Assembly: GCF_030580995.1 (NCBI RefSeq)
Contig: NZ_JAUQSZ010000001.1
Location: forward strand, 248,001 to 312,000
DNA from: Sphingomonas immobilis
GTDB taxonomy: Bacteria; Pseudomonadota; Alphaproteobacteria; Sphingomonadales; Sphingomonadaceae
DNA length: 64,000 bases
Direction of reading: 5' to 3'
Numbering within the stretch: the first letter of the stretch is position 1; each line of letters opens with the position of its first letter. Below, piece by piece: positions 24,865 through 32,943 of this stretch. The notes under the pieces were generated by a model. It had not been told where the DNA came from, made no database searches, and worked only from the letters and a program-made list of their open reading frames with translations. Both the position numbers and the translations under genes were made by a program.

Positions 24865-25728
24865 ATGACGATCAAGCCGCTTCGCAAAGCCGTTTTCCCG
24901 GTCGCTGGCCTCGGCACGCGTTTCCTGCCGGCAACCAAGGCGATGCCGAAGGAAATGCTGACGGTCGTCGACAAGCCGCTGATCCAATATGCCGTCGAAG
25001 AGGCGCTGGAGGCGGGGATCGAGCAGATCATCTTCGTCACCGGCCGCGGCAAGAGCGCGCTCGAGGATCATTTCGACATCTCCTACGAGCTTGAGGCGAC
25101 GATGAAGGCGCGCGGCAAGTCGCTGAGCCTGATCGAGAACATCCGCCAGAAGCCCGGCTCGCCGGTGTATGTCCGCCAGCAGGAGCCGCTCGGCCTCGGC
25201 CATGCGGTGTGGTGCGCGCGCGAGATCGTCGGCGACGAGCCGTTCGCGGTACTGCTGCCCGACGAACTGATGGTCGGCGGCTTCATGAAGCAGATGGTGG
25301 AGGCGTATAACAAGGTCGGCGGCAATCTGATCGGCGCGCTCGAAGTGCCCGCCGAGGAAACCGACAAATACGGCATCATCACGCCGGGCAAGATCGACGG
25401 CCGCCTCACCGAAGTGCTCGAAGTGATCGAGAAGCCCAAGCAGGGCACCGCGAAATCGAACCTGATGACTCCGGGCCGCTACATCCTGCAGCCCGAGGTG
25501 ATGAAGATCCTCGACAATCCGGTGAAGGGCGCGGGCGGCGAGATCCAGCTCACCGATGCGATGGCGCAACTGATCGGCAAGCAGCCGTTCCACGGCTTCA
25601 CCTTCGACGGCCAGCGCTATGATTGCGGCGACAAGGCCGGCTTCATCCAGGCGAACCTCGCGCTGGCGCTGGCACGCGACGATATCGGCAGCGTGGTGCG
25701 GGCGTTCGCGAAAGAGCTTCTCGCTTAG
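24865..25728 (+). CDS. galU: UTP-glucose-1-phosphate uridylyltransferase
   Basis: 287 residues. KAVFPVAGLGTRFLPATKAM with PKEML is the GalU nucleotide loop, VEEALEAGIEQIIFVTGRGK follows, and LLPDELMVGG carries the metal-binding Asp. The product UDP-glucose feeds the priming transferase and GalE. ATG 24865 is chosen; a GTG at 24856 is in frame but too close to the GGGAG site at 24849-24853. It lies 86 bases after the priming transferase on the same strand, so it may share its transcript. Confidence 0.95.
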   Translation: MTIKPLRKAVFPVAGLGTRFLPATKAMPKEMLTVVDKPLIQYAVEEALEAGIEQIIFVTGRGKSALEDHFDISYELEATMKARGKSLSLIENIRQKPGSPVYVRQQEPLGLGHAVWCAREIVGDEPFAVLLPDELMVGGFMKQMVEAYNKVGGNLIGALEVPAEETDKYGIITPGKIDGRLTEVLEVIEKPKQGTAKSNLMTPGRYILQPEVMKILDNPVKGAGGEIQLTDAMAQLIGKQPFHGFTFDGQRYDCGDKAGFIQANLALALARDDIGSVVRAFAKELLA

Positions 25729-25735
25729 ACCACAG

Positions 25736-25811
25736 CCGTTCGCACTGAGCGAAGTCGAAGTGCCTGTCGCGCGCTTGCCGCATGTCCTTCGACTTCGCTC
25801 AGGACGAACGG
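25736..25811. repeat. Intergenic palindromic repeat (GACTTCGCTCAG type)
   Basis: Arms CCGTTCG-CACTGAGCGAAGTC and GACTTCGCTCAG-GACGAACGG pair across the 93-base gap between galU and wecC. Both genes end here, so the hairpin could also help to terminate transcription, although no T-run is present. The arm sequence is of a type widespread in sphingomonad intergenic regions (from memory). The repeat at 42375-42455 has a related CCTGAGCTTGTCGAAGGG arm. Confidence 0.8.
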
Positions 25812-25821
25812 GGGTTGGGGT

Positions 25822-27120
25822 TCAGCTCGCCAGCCGCAGCGACACCGTCTTGAGATCACACTGCGGCTGATCCGGCCAGATGCCGCGCGTATCGTAGACC
25901 TGCTTGGTAGCACGCTCTTCCAGTGGCACCGATTTGAACACGTCGTGATCGACCAGCACGATCATCACGCGGCAGCTCTCGATCGCAGTGTCGATGTCGA
26001 TCAGGCTCGCGCCCGTGCCCGCGAACGAGGCGGGCAGCGCGTCGGCATAGGGCTCGACGATGCGCACGCGCTCGCCGAAGCGGATGGCGAGCGCCTCCGC
26101 CACCTTGAGCGCCGGACTCTCGCGGAAATCGTCGATGTTCGCCTTGAAGGCAAGGCCCAGGCAGGCGACCTGCGCGCCCGGATTGGCGGCGATCATCGCC
26201 TCGGCGCGGGCGACGACGTAATCGGTCTTGGCATCGTTTACCTCGCGCGCGGTGCGGATCAGCGGCGTGTTCTCGCGGTCGGCGTGGACGAGGAACCACG
26301 GATCGACCGCGATACAATGCCCGCCGACGCCGGGGCCGGGCGACAGGATGTTGACGCGCGGATGGCGGTTGGCGAGGCGGATCACCTCCCACACGTCCAC
26401 GCCCATCGTGTCGGCGACGCGGCTCAGTTCGTTGGCGAAGGCGATGTTCACGTCGCGGAAGGCGTTCTCGGTGAGCTTGGTCATCTCCGCCGCGCGGCTC
26501 GTCGTGGTCACGCAGGCACCGCGCACGAAGCGGCGGTAGAATTGCAGTGCCTTGCGCGCACAGCGGGGCGTGATGCCGCCGATGACGCGGTCGTTGTCGA
26601 TCAGCTCGACGAGGATGCGGCCGGGCAGCACGCGCTCCGGGCAATAGGAGATGGCAATATCGGGGCTGTCACCCGTCTTGCCGGGCACCTTGAGATCGGG
26701 GCGAAGCTGCGCGAGCAGATCGCGGACCTTCTCGGTCGTGCCGACCGGCGAGGTCGATTCGAGGATCACCACGTCGCCCGCCTTCAGCACGGCGGCGATC
26801 GTCGTCGCGGCGCGCAGGACGTAGCCGATGTTGGGCGCGTGATCCTCCGCGAAGGGCGTCGGCACGGCGATGACGAACACGTCGGCCGGCTCGATTTGCG
26901 TCGAGGCACGGAGATTGCCGCGCGCGACCACGCCCGAGACGAGACCGTCGAGATCGACCTCCTCGATATGCACCTTGCCCGAATTGACCGTATCGACGAC
27001 GTGGCTCGACACGTCGATGCCCAGCACCTGCGCGCCCGTCCGCGCGATCACCGCGGCGGTGGGGAGCCCGATATAGCCAAGGCCAACGACGACGACCTTC
27101 AGCTCAGTGTCGGAAATCAT
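25822..27120 (-). CDS. wecC: UDP-N-acetyl-D-mannosamine dehydrogenase
   Basis: 432 residues. The N-terminal NAD motif is VVVVGLGYIGLPTAAVIA, LESTSPVGTTEKV and SYCPERVLPG are conserved blocks, and the active-site cysteine is in GPGVGGHCIAVDPWF. The C-terminal UDP-binding domain has CLGLAFKANIDDFRESPA. It oxidises UDP-ManNAc twice to UDP-ManNAcA, using the product of WecB encoded upstream on the same strand. A UDP-glucose/GlcNAc dehydrogenase of the same superfamily is the main alternative, but the GlyHisCys context and wecB linkage favour WecC. Confidence 0.92.
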   Translation of the reverse strand: MISDTELKVVVVGLGYIGLPTAAVIARTGAQVLGIDVSSHVVDTVNSGKVHIEEVDLDGLVSGVVARGNLRASTQIEPADVFVIAVPTPFAEDHAPNIGYVLRAATTIAAVLKAGDVVILESTSPVGTTEKVRDLLAQLRPDLKVPGKTGDSPDIAISYCPERVLPGRILVELIDNDRVIGGITPRCARKALQFYRRFVRGACVTTTSRAAEMTKLTENAFRDVNIAFANELSRVADTMGVDVWEVIRLANRHPRVNILSPGPGVGGHCIAVDPWFLVHADRENTPLIRTAREVNDAKTDYVVARAEAMIAANPGAQVACLGLAFKANIDDFRESPALKVAEALAIRFGERVRIVEPYADALPASFAGTGASLIDIDTAIESCRVMIVLVDHDVFKSVPLEERATKQVYDTRGIWPDQPQCDLKTVSLRLAS

Positions 27121-27192
27121 GTACGGGCGCCCTCGTTGCGATGGCGTCCCTCTTGGCCTCGACCTCGTAAATATTCCGGTAACGGCGCGCCT

Positions 27193-28287
27193 TCAGGCCC
27201 CCCGATTTCCGCTGATCGTCGCGGTGAAGCGCGGCAGCAGCCGGCGCAATGTGAAATAGACGGCGACGAGCAGCGCGGCGATGGCGAGCGGCTCTAGCAT
27301 ATAGACCGCTGTTACCACGCCCGGCGTCGGTGATAGAACGCTGTAGAGCAGCTTGCGCACGAGCGTCATCAGCGGCTCCTGGGCTGCGAACACGAAGAAG
27401 CTCGCCCCCGAGAGCGTGAGGAGCGCCGCGCTCATCCGACGCGCGCGCATGACGTAGCGCGGCAGGCAGAGCGCAGTCGCGACGCCGAGGGCGATGGCGG
27501 GCTGGTGCAGCCACCACCAGTCATACCGCAGCCGCATGACGATATCGGCGATGAGCAGCACGAGATAGAGCGGCGCGAACAGCGTCATCCGCTCCTCCCA
27601 CGCGAACAGCGAGCGCCCGCGTAGCGCGAGTGCGGCGCCGATCGTGAACCACGTGGTCGCCTCGATCGCGGGAAGGGGGAGGAACCACCAGCTCGCCACC
27701 CAGCAGGGGACGAGCAGCGCCGGCAGCAGCCACGACGTCCGCGTCAGGATCAGGTGCAACGGCAGCGCGAGGATCGCCAGCACCATCAGATCGCGGATGA
27801 ACCAGAAAGGGTAGGCGATCGGAAAATGTGTGAAGCCGAATACCGCGTCAAGCGTGGCGAGCGCGCCGCCGCCGAGAATCTTCGCACTGCCGCTGAACAG
27901 CGGCGCGGTTTGCGGCAGCGACTGGCCGACGATGTAGAGCGATGCGATCAGGACGTTCCATAACAGGTACGGCACCAGCAAGGTGCCCACGCGCGCGCGC
28001 AGTTTCCGGCCGTATGCCGCGACGCTCCCGTCGAAGCCGATGAAGAACAGATAGCCCGACATCAGGAAGAACAGCGGCACCGCGACGCGGGCGATGCCGT
28101 TCGACAGCGCCTCGCACAGCAAGGTCAGGCCGAACGGGATCTGGAGCTGCACGCTGCCGCCGGCGAAATTCACCGGCGCGATGAAGGAGTGGATATAGAG
28201 GACGAGCAGGATCAGCGGGAAGCGTACTATCGACAGCCGCTTCGAATCCACGTCGCTCAATCTGCCCCCAGTCATGCGCGGCGGCAT
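27193..28287 (-). CDS. Acyltransferase 3 family membrane protein
   Basis: 364 residues with about ten membrane segments. SIVRFPLILLVLYIHSF carries the early Arg/His pair of the acyltransferase 3 family, and VAVPLFFLMSGYLFF and FPIAYPFWFIRDLMV are its other conserved blocks. Such enzymes O-acetylate or O-succinylate extracytoplasmic sugars. Start codons at 28287 and 28275 are equally possible. It lies between wecB (12 bases) and wecC (72 bases) in one leftward operon, so decoration of the ManNAc-containing glycan or of the same polymer is inferred. Confidence 0.88.
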   Translation of the reverse strand: MPPRMTGGRLSDVDSKRLSIVRFPLILLVLYIHSFIAPVNFAGGSVQLQIPFGLTLLCEALSNGIARVAVPLFFLMSGYLFFIGFDGSVAAYGRKLRARVGTLLVPYLLWNVLIASLYIVGQSLPQTAPLFSGSAKILGGGALATLDAVFGFTHFPIAYPFWFIRDLMVLAILALPLHLILTRTSWLLPALLVPCWVASWWFLPLPAIEATTWFTIGAALALRGRSLFAWEERMTLFAPLYLVLLIADIVMRLRYDWWWLHQPAIALGVATALCLPRYVMRARRMSAALLTLSGASFFVFAAQEPLMTLVRKLLYSVLSPTPGVVTAVYMLEPLAIAALLVAVYFTLRRLLPRFTATISGNRGA

Positions 28288-28299
28288 GGCACGGCGAGG

Positions 28300-29445
28300 T
28301 CAGCCGGCAAAGCCCTTCGATACGACCGCCGCGATACGTTCGCTCGCATGGCCGTCGCCGAATGGATTGTGCGCGCGTGCCATCGCCCCGTAGGCGGCTT
28401 TGTCGTCGAGCAGCGCGGAGACTTCCGCGACGATGCGGTCGCCGTCGGTGCCGATCAGCTTGGCGGTGCCGGCCATCACGCCCTCGGGCCGTTCGGTCGT
28501 CTCGCGCATGACGAGGACGGGCTTGGCGAGCGCGGGCGCTTCCTCCTGCACGCCGCCCGAATCGGTGAGCGCGATCTCGCACAGGCCGAGCGCGCGGATG
28601 AAGTGCGGGTAATCGAGCGGCTCGATACGGGCGATGTTGGGCCGGTCGCCCAGCACGCGCTCCATCGCCGCGACGACATTGGGATTGGGGTGCATCGGGA
28701 AGAGGATCGCGGTATCGGGACGGTCGGCGATGCGGCCGAGCGCGCGAGCGATATTGTCCATGCCGTCGCCGAAATTCTCGCGGCGATGCGTGGTGACGAG
28801 GATCAGGCGCTTGCCGGCGAAGCGCGCAGCGATGTCGTCGAGCCCGGCGGCGAGCGAAGGATCGGCGTCGAGCTTGGCGCGGGTCGCATGCAGCGCGTCG
28901 ATCACGGTGTTGCCGGTGACGTGGATCGTCGCGGGGTCGATATTCTCGCGACGCAGCGCCTCGGCGGCGGTCTCGGTCGGTGCGAAGTGCTGGTCGGCGA
29001 TCGGCGCGACGATGCGGCGGTTCACCTCCTCGGGCCAGGGCTGGTAGATGTCGCCGGAGCGCAAGCCTGCCTCGACATGGCTGACCGGCACCTTGCGGTA
29101 ATAGGCCGCGAGCGCGCCGACCATCGCGGTCGCGGTATCGCCCTGCACGATGACGCGGTCGGGCTTCTCGGCGTCCATCACGTCGCCGAGGCCGGTGAGC
29201 AGGCGCGCGGTGAGGCGGTCGAGTGTCTGGCCCGGCTCCATCAGATCGAGATCGATGTCGGGGACGAGGCCGGCGATGGCGAGCACCTGATCGAGCAGGC
29301 CGCGATGCTGCGCCGTCACGCAGGTCCGCACCTCGAGGCCGGGCGTGTCGCGCAGGGCGGCGACGACGGGGAACAGCTTGATCGCCTCCGGGCGGGTGCC
29401 GAAAATGACGAGGATTTTGTGCGGCGCGGTCATGGACACGCGCAT
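28300..29445 (-). CDS. wecB: UDP-N-acetylglucosamine 2-epimerase (non-hydrolysing)
   Basis: 381 residues. ILVIFGTRPEAIKLFPVV, VQGDTATAMVGALAAYY, SHVEAGLRSGD and RRIVAPIADQHFAPT are WecB family blocks, with LVTTHRRENFG and LTDSGGVQEEAPAL completing the UDP site. It converts UDP-GlcNAc to UDP-ManNAc, the substrate for WecC downstream. ATG 29445 and ATG 29433 are both in frame; neither has a clear ribosome site. It is the first gene of the wecB-acyltransferase-wecC operon. Confidence 0.95.
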   Translation of the reverse strand: MRVSMTAPHKILVIFGTRPEAIKLFPVVAALRDTPGLEVRTCVTAQHRGLLDQVLAIAGLVPDIDLDLMEPGQTLDRLTARLLTGLGDVMDAEKPDRVIVQGDTATAMVGALAAYYRKVPVSHVEAGLRSGDIYQPWPEEVNRRIVAPIADQHFAPTETAAEALRRENIDPATIHVTGNTVIDALHATRAKLDADPSLAAGLDDIAARFAGKRLILVTTHRRENFGDGMDNIARALGRIADRPDTAILFPMHPNPNVVAAMERVLGDRPNIARIEPLDYPHFIRALGLCEIALTDSGGVQEEAPALAKPVLVMRETTERPEGVMAGTAKLIGTDGDRIVAEVSALLDDKAAYGAMARAHNPFGDGHASERIAAVVSKGFAG

Positions 29446-29490
29446 AGCGGCGTGAGGTTAACGGCGCGATACCCGTGTCGGATAAAGCCT

Positions 29491-29510
29491 TCTCCCCGTA
29501 CGCGGGGAGA
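29491..29510. terminator. Hairpin between wecB and moeB, possible terminator
   Basis: TCTCCCC and GGGGAGA pair across 6 bases, followed on the + side by GAGATTTTAG. Only a short T-run is present, and on the minus strand (the direction of moeB) none follows. It may act as a weak terminator for moeB, or be another palindromic repeat. Confidence 0.35.
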
Positions 29511-29516
29511 GAGATT

Positions 29517-30269
29517 TTAGTGCCCGCATCCCGGGCAGCCCGGATCCTTGGGCAAGGCGATCGACCGGAACCGCCCCGCCAGGGCATCGACCAGCAGCAG
29601 CTTGCCCGCCGCATCCTCACCGAAGCCCGTCACCTGACGCATGACCTCCAGCGCGGCGAGACTGCCCATCACACCTGCCATGGCGCCGAGCACGCCGACG
29701 TCGGCGCAGCTTACGTCGGGCCGATTTGGATCGTCGCCGACGAAGCAGCGATAACAGGGCTTGTCCGCCTCCCACCCGCGATAGACGGCGAGCTGCCCCT
29801 CGAACTGCGCGACCGCCGCAGACACGAGCGGGATACGAAGCTCCAGCGCGGCATCTGCCACCGCGAGGCGGGTCGCGAAACTGTCGGTGCCGTCGAGGAT
29901 CACGTCCGCCCCGGCGAGCAGCCCGCGGGCGTTGCGCGCATTGATCTGTTCGGAACGCACCACGACGATCACGTTGGGGTTGAGCCGCACCACCGCGCCA
30001 GCCGCCGCCGCCACCTTGGTGCGGCCGATATCGTCCTCGCTGAAGAGTGTCTGGCGTTGCAGGTTGGAGAGATCGACGCGGTCGTCGTCGATCAGCAGCA
30101 GCGTACCGACACCGGCGGCGGCGAGATACTGGATGGCGGGCGATCCGATGCCGCCTGCGCCGATCACCGCGACGGTAGAACGGCGCAGCTTCGCCTGACC
30201 TGCACCGCCGACTTCCTTCAGAACGATATGACGTGCGTAACGATCAAGCTCGGCGTCGGTGAGGTTCAT
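29517..30269 (-). CDS. moeB: ThiF/MoeB-family adenylyltransferase
   Basis: 250 residues. VAVIGAGGIGSPAIQYLAAAG is the ATP-binding Rossmann motif, LQRQTLFSEDDIGRTK holds the ATP-contacting Arg/Lys, and LDGTDSFATRLAVADA follows. Two C-x2-C pairs (CYRC and CPGC) form the structural zinc site. Such enzymes adenylate the C-terminal glycine of MoaD or ThiS for molybdopterin or thiamine synthesis. It overlaps the upstream small secreted-protein gene by ATGA. ThiF is the alternative role; no moaD or thiS is nearby. Confidence 0.9.
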   Translation of the reverse strand: MNLTDAELDRYARHIVLKEVGGAGQAKLRRSTVAVIGAGGIGSPAIQYLAAAGVGTLLLIDDDRVDLSNLQRQTLFSEDDIGRTKVAAAAGAVVRLNPNVIVVVRSEQINARNARGLLAGADVILDGTDSFATRLAVADAALELRIPLVSAAVAQFEGQLAVYRGWEADKPCYRCFVGDDPNRPDVSCADVGVLGAMAGVMGSLAALEVMRQVTGFGEDAAGKLLLVDALAGRFRSIALPKDPGCPGCGH

Positions 30270-30646
30270 ATCCGCCAGTCGAAGGTGATCGTCGTCTTGT
30301 ACCAGCCTGCCGTCGGCTTGGCCTTGATGTTGCCGCGCGCGAAACTGGTGACGAGACCCGCGCTATATTGCTCCACCGTCGGGCAGGCGATGGCGCGCGG
30401 CACCGCGCGCTTCACGCTGCCGTCCGGGTCGACCCAGGCGGCGACATCGACCTTGACGAGATAATGGCCGTCGCCGGGGCGCGGGATGGTGCAGCGGCCC
30501 GCCGTCACCTCATCCGCCACGAAGCGCGAGAGCTGCGTCGTCACCGATGGCGTGGCGGCATAGGGCACCGGCGCGAGCGCGGTCCAATCCGCGGGCGGAG
30601 CGGGCGCGTCGGCGGCGGCCTGAGCAAGGAGGGCTAGCAATATCAT
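30266..30646 (-). CDS. Small probable secreted protein, unknown function
   Basis: 126 residues, with a short hydrophobic start ([17 protein letters not shown]) that may be a signal peptide. The rest contains [21 protein letters not shown] and [12 protein letters not shown], two cysteines that may pair, and a beta-like end ([13 protein letters not shown]). The pattern vaguely recalls the TonB C-terminal fold, but no TonB motif is clear. It is sandwiched between dut and moeB with ATGA overlaps at both ends, so it is probably a real gene of that operon. Confidence 0.65.
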   Translation of the reverse strand: MILLALLAQAAADAPAPPADWTALAPVPYAATPSVTTQLSRFVADEVTAGRCTIPRPGDGHYLVKVDVAAWVDPDGSVKRAVPRAIACPTVEQYSAGLVTSFARGNIKAKPTAGWYKTTITFDWRI

Positions 30647-31092
30647 CGTCCGGTCGATCCGAAACCACCGGCGCCGCGAACGGTTTCATCCAGCGTAACG
30701 ACTTCCTGCAAAAGGGCGCGCTGGACGGGGGCGGGAACGAGCTGGGCGATGCGATCCCCGCGCGCGATCTCGAACGGTTCGTCGCCGAGATTGGCGAGGA
30801 TCACCTTCACTTCGCCGCGATAGTCGCTGTCGATCGTGCCGGGTGTGTTGAGGCAGGTGACGCCGTGTTTGAGCGCGAGACCGGAGCGCGGGCGGACCTG
30901 CACCTCATAGCCCTCCGGGATCGCGACGGCGAAGCCGGTCGCCACCGCTGCACGCGCGCCGGGGGCGAGCGTCAGCGCCTCGGCGGCGACGACATCCATG
31001 CCGGCCGCACCCGCGCTGGCATACGCGGGCAGCGGCAGACCGGCGGCATGGTCGAGCCGTTTGATTTCCAGGGTGATCGGCGCAAGCTGCAT
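30643..31092 (-). CDS. dut: Deoxyuridine 5'-triphosphate nucleotidohydrolase
   Basis: 149 residues, the normal size for trimeric dUTPase. All five motifs are visible: [10 protein letters not shown] (1), [11 protein letters not shown] (2), [15 protein letters not shown] (3, with the catalytic Asp), [13 protein letters not shown] (4) and [10 protein letters not shown] (5). It hydrolyses dUTP to dUMP and pyrophosphate, limiting uracil in DNA and feeding thymidylate synthesis. ATG 31092 is used; the frame is open upstream but motif spacing fits this start. It is the first gene of dut-secreted protein-moeB and diverges from the gene at 31190. Confidence 0.96.
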   Translation of the reverse strand: MQLAPITLEIKRLDHAAGLPLPAYASAGAAGMDVVAAEALTLAPGARAAVATGFAVAIPEGYEVQVRPRSGLALKHGVTCLNTPGTIDSDYRGEVKVILANLGDEPFEIARGDRIAQLVPAPVQRALLQEVVTLDETVRGAGGFGSTGR

Positions 31093-31189
31093 GTCTTCCG
31101 TTGTACGATAATTGCGCGTTTTGTCTAAGACCTGTGTTGCATTGCGGCGTGAAGAAGCGCCGAGTCGAGTGTAAAGGAGAGCCCAGTTG

Positions 31190-31723
31190 ATGAGTCCGAT
31201 GCTTTCGACCGTGCTGCTGATGCTCACCCAGGCCGCTTCGCCCCCCGCCGGCGACGATATCGTCGTGACGGCGCGGCCCGAAGGGTGCCGCATCGACCTT
31301 GCCGAAAAGGCGCTGACCGATCAGGAATTCGACGCCAAGGCGAAGGAATGGGCGGCCGGGCGTCCGGTGCGCGTCATCGCCAAATCGAACGCCAGCATCG
31401 CCTGCCTGTCGAAGATCGCGTTCAAGCTGAACGATCGCGGCGTGACGCAGATTCAGTTCGTCGATCCTTCCGGCAAGAGCGAGGGCAAGTTCCGCCAGCC
31501 CAACCTGCCGGTCCAGTCGAGCGGGGGAGGTGGCGGCGGGAGCGGCGGCTATGTCGAGGACGACATTCGCGAGCGGGAGCGATCGCTGTTCGCGCGGAGG
31601 ATCGCCGGGATGATCCTGGCGGGCAATTGCGGCGCGGCACGGCGGCTGGCGCTGGAGAACGGCGATCTCGATGCAGCGGCCAAGGCGACCACGGTGTGTT
31701 CCGCGCCGATGCCGGGGAAATAG
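31190..31723 (+). CDS. Periplasmic protein of unknown function
   Basis: 177 residues with a hydrophobic start ([14 protein letters not shown]) followed directly by [12 protein letters not shown], a stretch like the mature N-termini of sphingomonad exported proteins. Four cysteines (CRI, CLS, CGA, CSA) and a glycine spacer ([11 protein letters not shown] near residue 115) precede a charged helical end. AAGGAGA lies nine bases before ATG 31190. It lies between dut and coaB, converging on coaB with one base between them. No family was recognised. Confidence 0.65.
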   Translation: MSPMLSTVLLMLTQAASPPAGDDIVVTARPEGCRIDLAEKALTDQEFDAKAKEWAAGRPVRVIAKSNASIACLSKIAFKLNDRGVTQIQFVDPSGKSEGKFRQPNLPVQSSGGGGGGSGGYVEDDIRERERSLFARRIAGMILAGNCGAARRLALENGDLDAAAKATTVCSAPMPGK

Positions 31724-31724
31724 G

Positions 31725-32369
31725 CTAGGCGAGCGCCGCCGCGATCCGCTCAGCGAGCTTCGTCGCGACCGCGTCCTTGGGCATCCGTTCCCAGCTTTCG
31801 ACGCCGTCGGCAGTGACGATGTGGACGGTGTTGGCGGTGCCCCCCATCACGTCGCCCGACACGTCGTTGGCGACGATCCAATCGACATTCTTGCGCGCGC
31901 GCTTGGTGGTGGCGTGGTCGATGACATGCTCGGTCTCGGCCGCGAAGCCGATCAGCAGGCGCGGGCGGCGTGGGCTGGCGGCGAGGCCCGCGAGGATATC
32001 CGGGTTCTCGACGAGGCGCAGCGTGGGCGGCCCGCCCGCGCCCTTCTTGATCTTTTGCCCTGCGCTCTCGACGCGCCAGTCGGCGACGGCGGCGACCATC
32101 ACGGCGGCATCGACGGGGAGGGCCGCCTCTACCGCCGCCTGCATCTGGACGGCGGTTTCGACGTCGATGCGCTCGACGCCGGGCGGGGTGGGGAGCGTCA
32201 CCGGGCCGGCCACCAGCGTCACGCGCGCGCCGTGCGCGGCCAGCGCGCCGGCGATCGCGAAACCCTGTTTGCCGGAGCTGCGATTGGCGAGATAGCGCAC
32301 CGGGTCGATCGGCTCATGCGTCGGCCCGGCAGTGACGAGGATGTGCGTGCCGCTCAGCATCTTACGCAC
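31725..32369 (-). CDS. coaB: Phosphopantothenate-cysteine ligase (CoaB domain as a separate protein)
   Basis: 214 residues matching only the C-terminal half of bifunctional CoaBC. ILVTAGPTHEPIDPVRYLANRSSGKQG is the nucleotide/phosphopantothenate site (split here as AGPTHEPIDPVRYL and NRSSGKQG), AAVADWRV and KIKKG follow, and LLIGFAAETE is the last block. It joins cysteine to 4'-phosphopantothenate, using CTP in bacterial CoaBC. In most bacteria the two activities are fused; here CoaC is a distinct gene 40 bases upstream in another frame, with a palindrome in the gap. Confidence 0.92.
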   Translation of the reverse strand: MRKMLSGTHILVTAGPTHEPIDPVRYLANRSSGKQGFAIAGALAAHGARVTLVAGPVTLPTPPGVERIDVETAVQMQAAVEAALPVDAAVMVAAVADWRVESAGQKIKKGAGGPPTLRLVENPDILAGLAASPRRPRLLIGFAAETEHVIDHATTKRARKNVDWIVANDVSGDVMGGTANTVHIVTADGVESWERMPKDAVATKLAERIAAALA

Positions 32370-32373
32370 GATC

Positions 32374-32394
32374 CCCCTCCCTGGAAGGGAGGGG
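32374..32394. repeat. Short palindrome between coaC and coaB
   Basis: CCCCTCCC and GGGAGGGG pair across TGGAA in the 40-base gap separating the coaC stop from the coaB start. The arm sequence is the same type as the arms of the 35599-35700 repeat, which suggests a truncated copy. Confidence 0.7.
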
Positions 32395-32409
32395 AGAAGG
32401 AAGTCGAAC

Positions 32410-32943
32410 TCATCCCGTCAGCGCCCACTGGATCGCGCTGAGGATCGCCTCGGGTTCGGGCAGGCGACCGGGGCCGTATTCGCCGCAGGCCATCGGGCCT
32501 TCGTCGGGGTCCATCACCGTCACGCCGTCGCCGCGCAGGGTCGCGACGTTGCGCTGCGTCGCGGGGTGCTGCCACATGCGCACGTTCATCGCCGGGGCGG
32601 CCAGCACGCGCTTGTCGGTGGCGAGCAGGACGGTGGTCGCGAGATCGTCGGCGATGCCCGCCGCCATCTTCGCCATCAGATCCGCCGTGGCGGGGGCGAC
32701 GACGATCAGGTCGGCCTCGCGGCTGAGCTGGATATGCCCCATCTCGGCCTCGTCCTTGAGATCCCAGAGCGAGGTGAACACCTGCTGCTCGCTGAGCGCG
32801 GCGAGCGTCATCGGCGTCACGAAATGCTGCGCGGCCGCCGTCATCACGCAGCGTACGCCGATGTTCGCCTTGCGCGCGAGGCGCACCAGCTCGCACGCCT
32901 TGTACGCGGCGATGCCGCCGCCGACGATCAGCAGGATCTTCAT
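32410..32943 (-). CDS. coaC: Phosphopantothenoylcysteine decarboxylase (CoaC domain as a separate protein)
   Basis: 177 residues. ILLIVGGGIAAYKACELVR begins the flavoprotein fold, VVAPATADLMAKMAAG and APAMNVRMWQHPATQ line the FMN site with the conserved Asn, and GPMACGEYGPGRLPEPE holds the active-site cysteine. It decarboxylates phosphopantothenoylcysteine to phosphopantetheine. The frame is open upstream, but ATG 32943 fits the family start. The reading frame relative to coaB differs by one base, so the two are not separated by just a stop codon. Confidence 0.93.
   Translation of the reverse strand: MKILLIVGGGIAAYKACELVRLARKANIGVRCVMTAAAQHFVTPMTLAALSEQQVFTSLWDLKDEAEMGHIQLSREADLIVVAPATADLMAKMAAGIADDLATTVLLATDKRVLAAPAMNVRMWQHPATQRNVATLRGDGVTVMDPDEGPMACGEYGPGRLPEPEAILSAIQWALTG

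Noticed and set aside
1..29445. Assignment of the locus as a classical sphingan (gellan/welan-type) cluster
   Set aside because: No rhamnose (rml) genes, no spsG/R/K-like order and no secretion-specific sps genes are seen, while an ABC exporter and several methyltransferases are present. The glycan type remains open.
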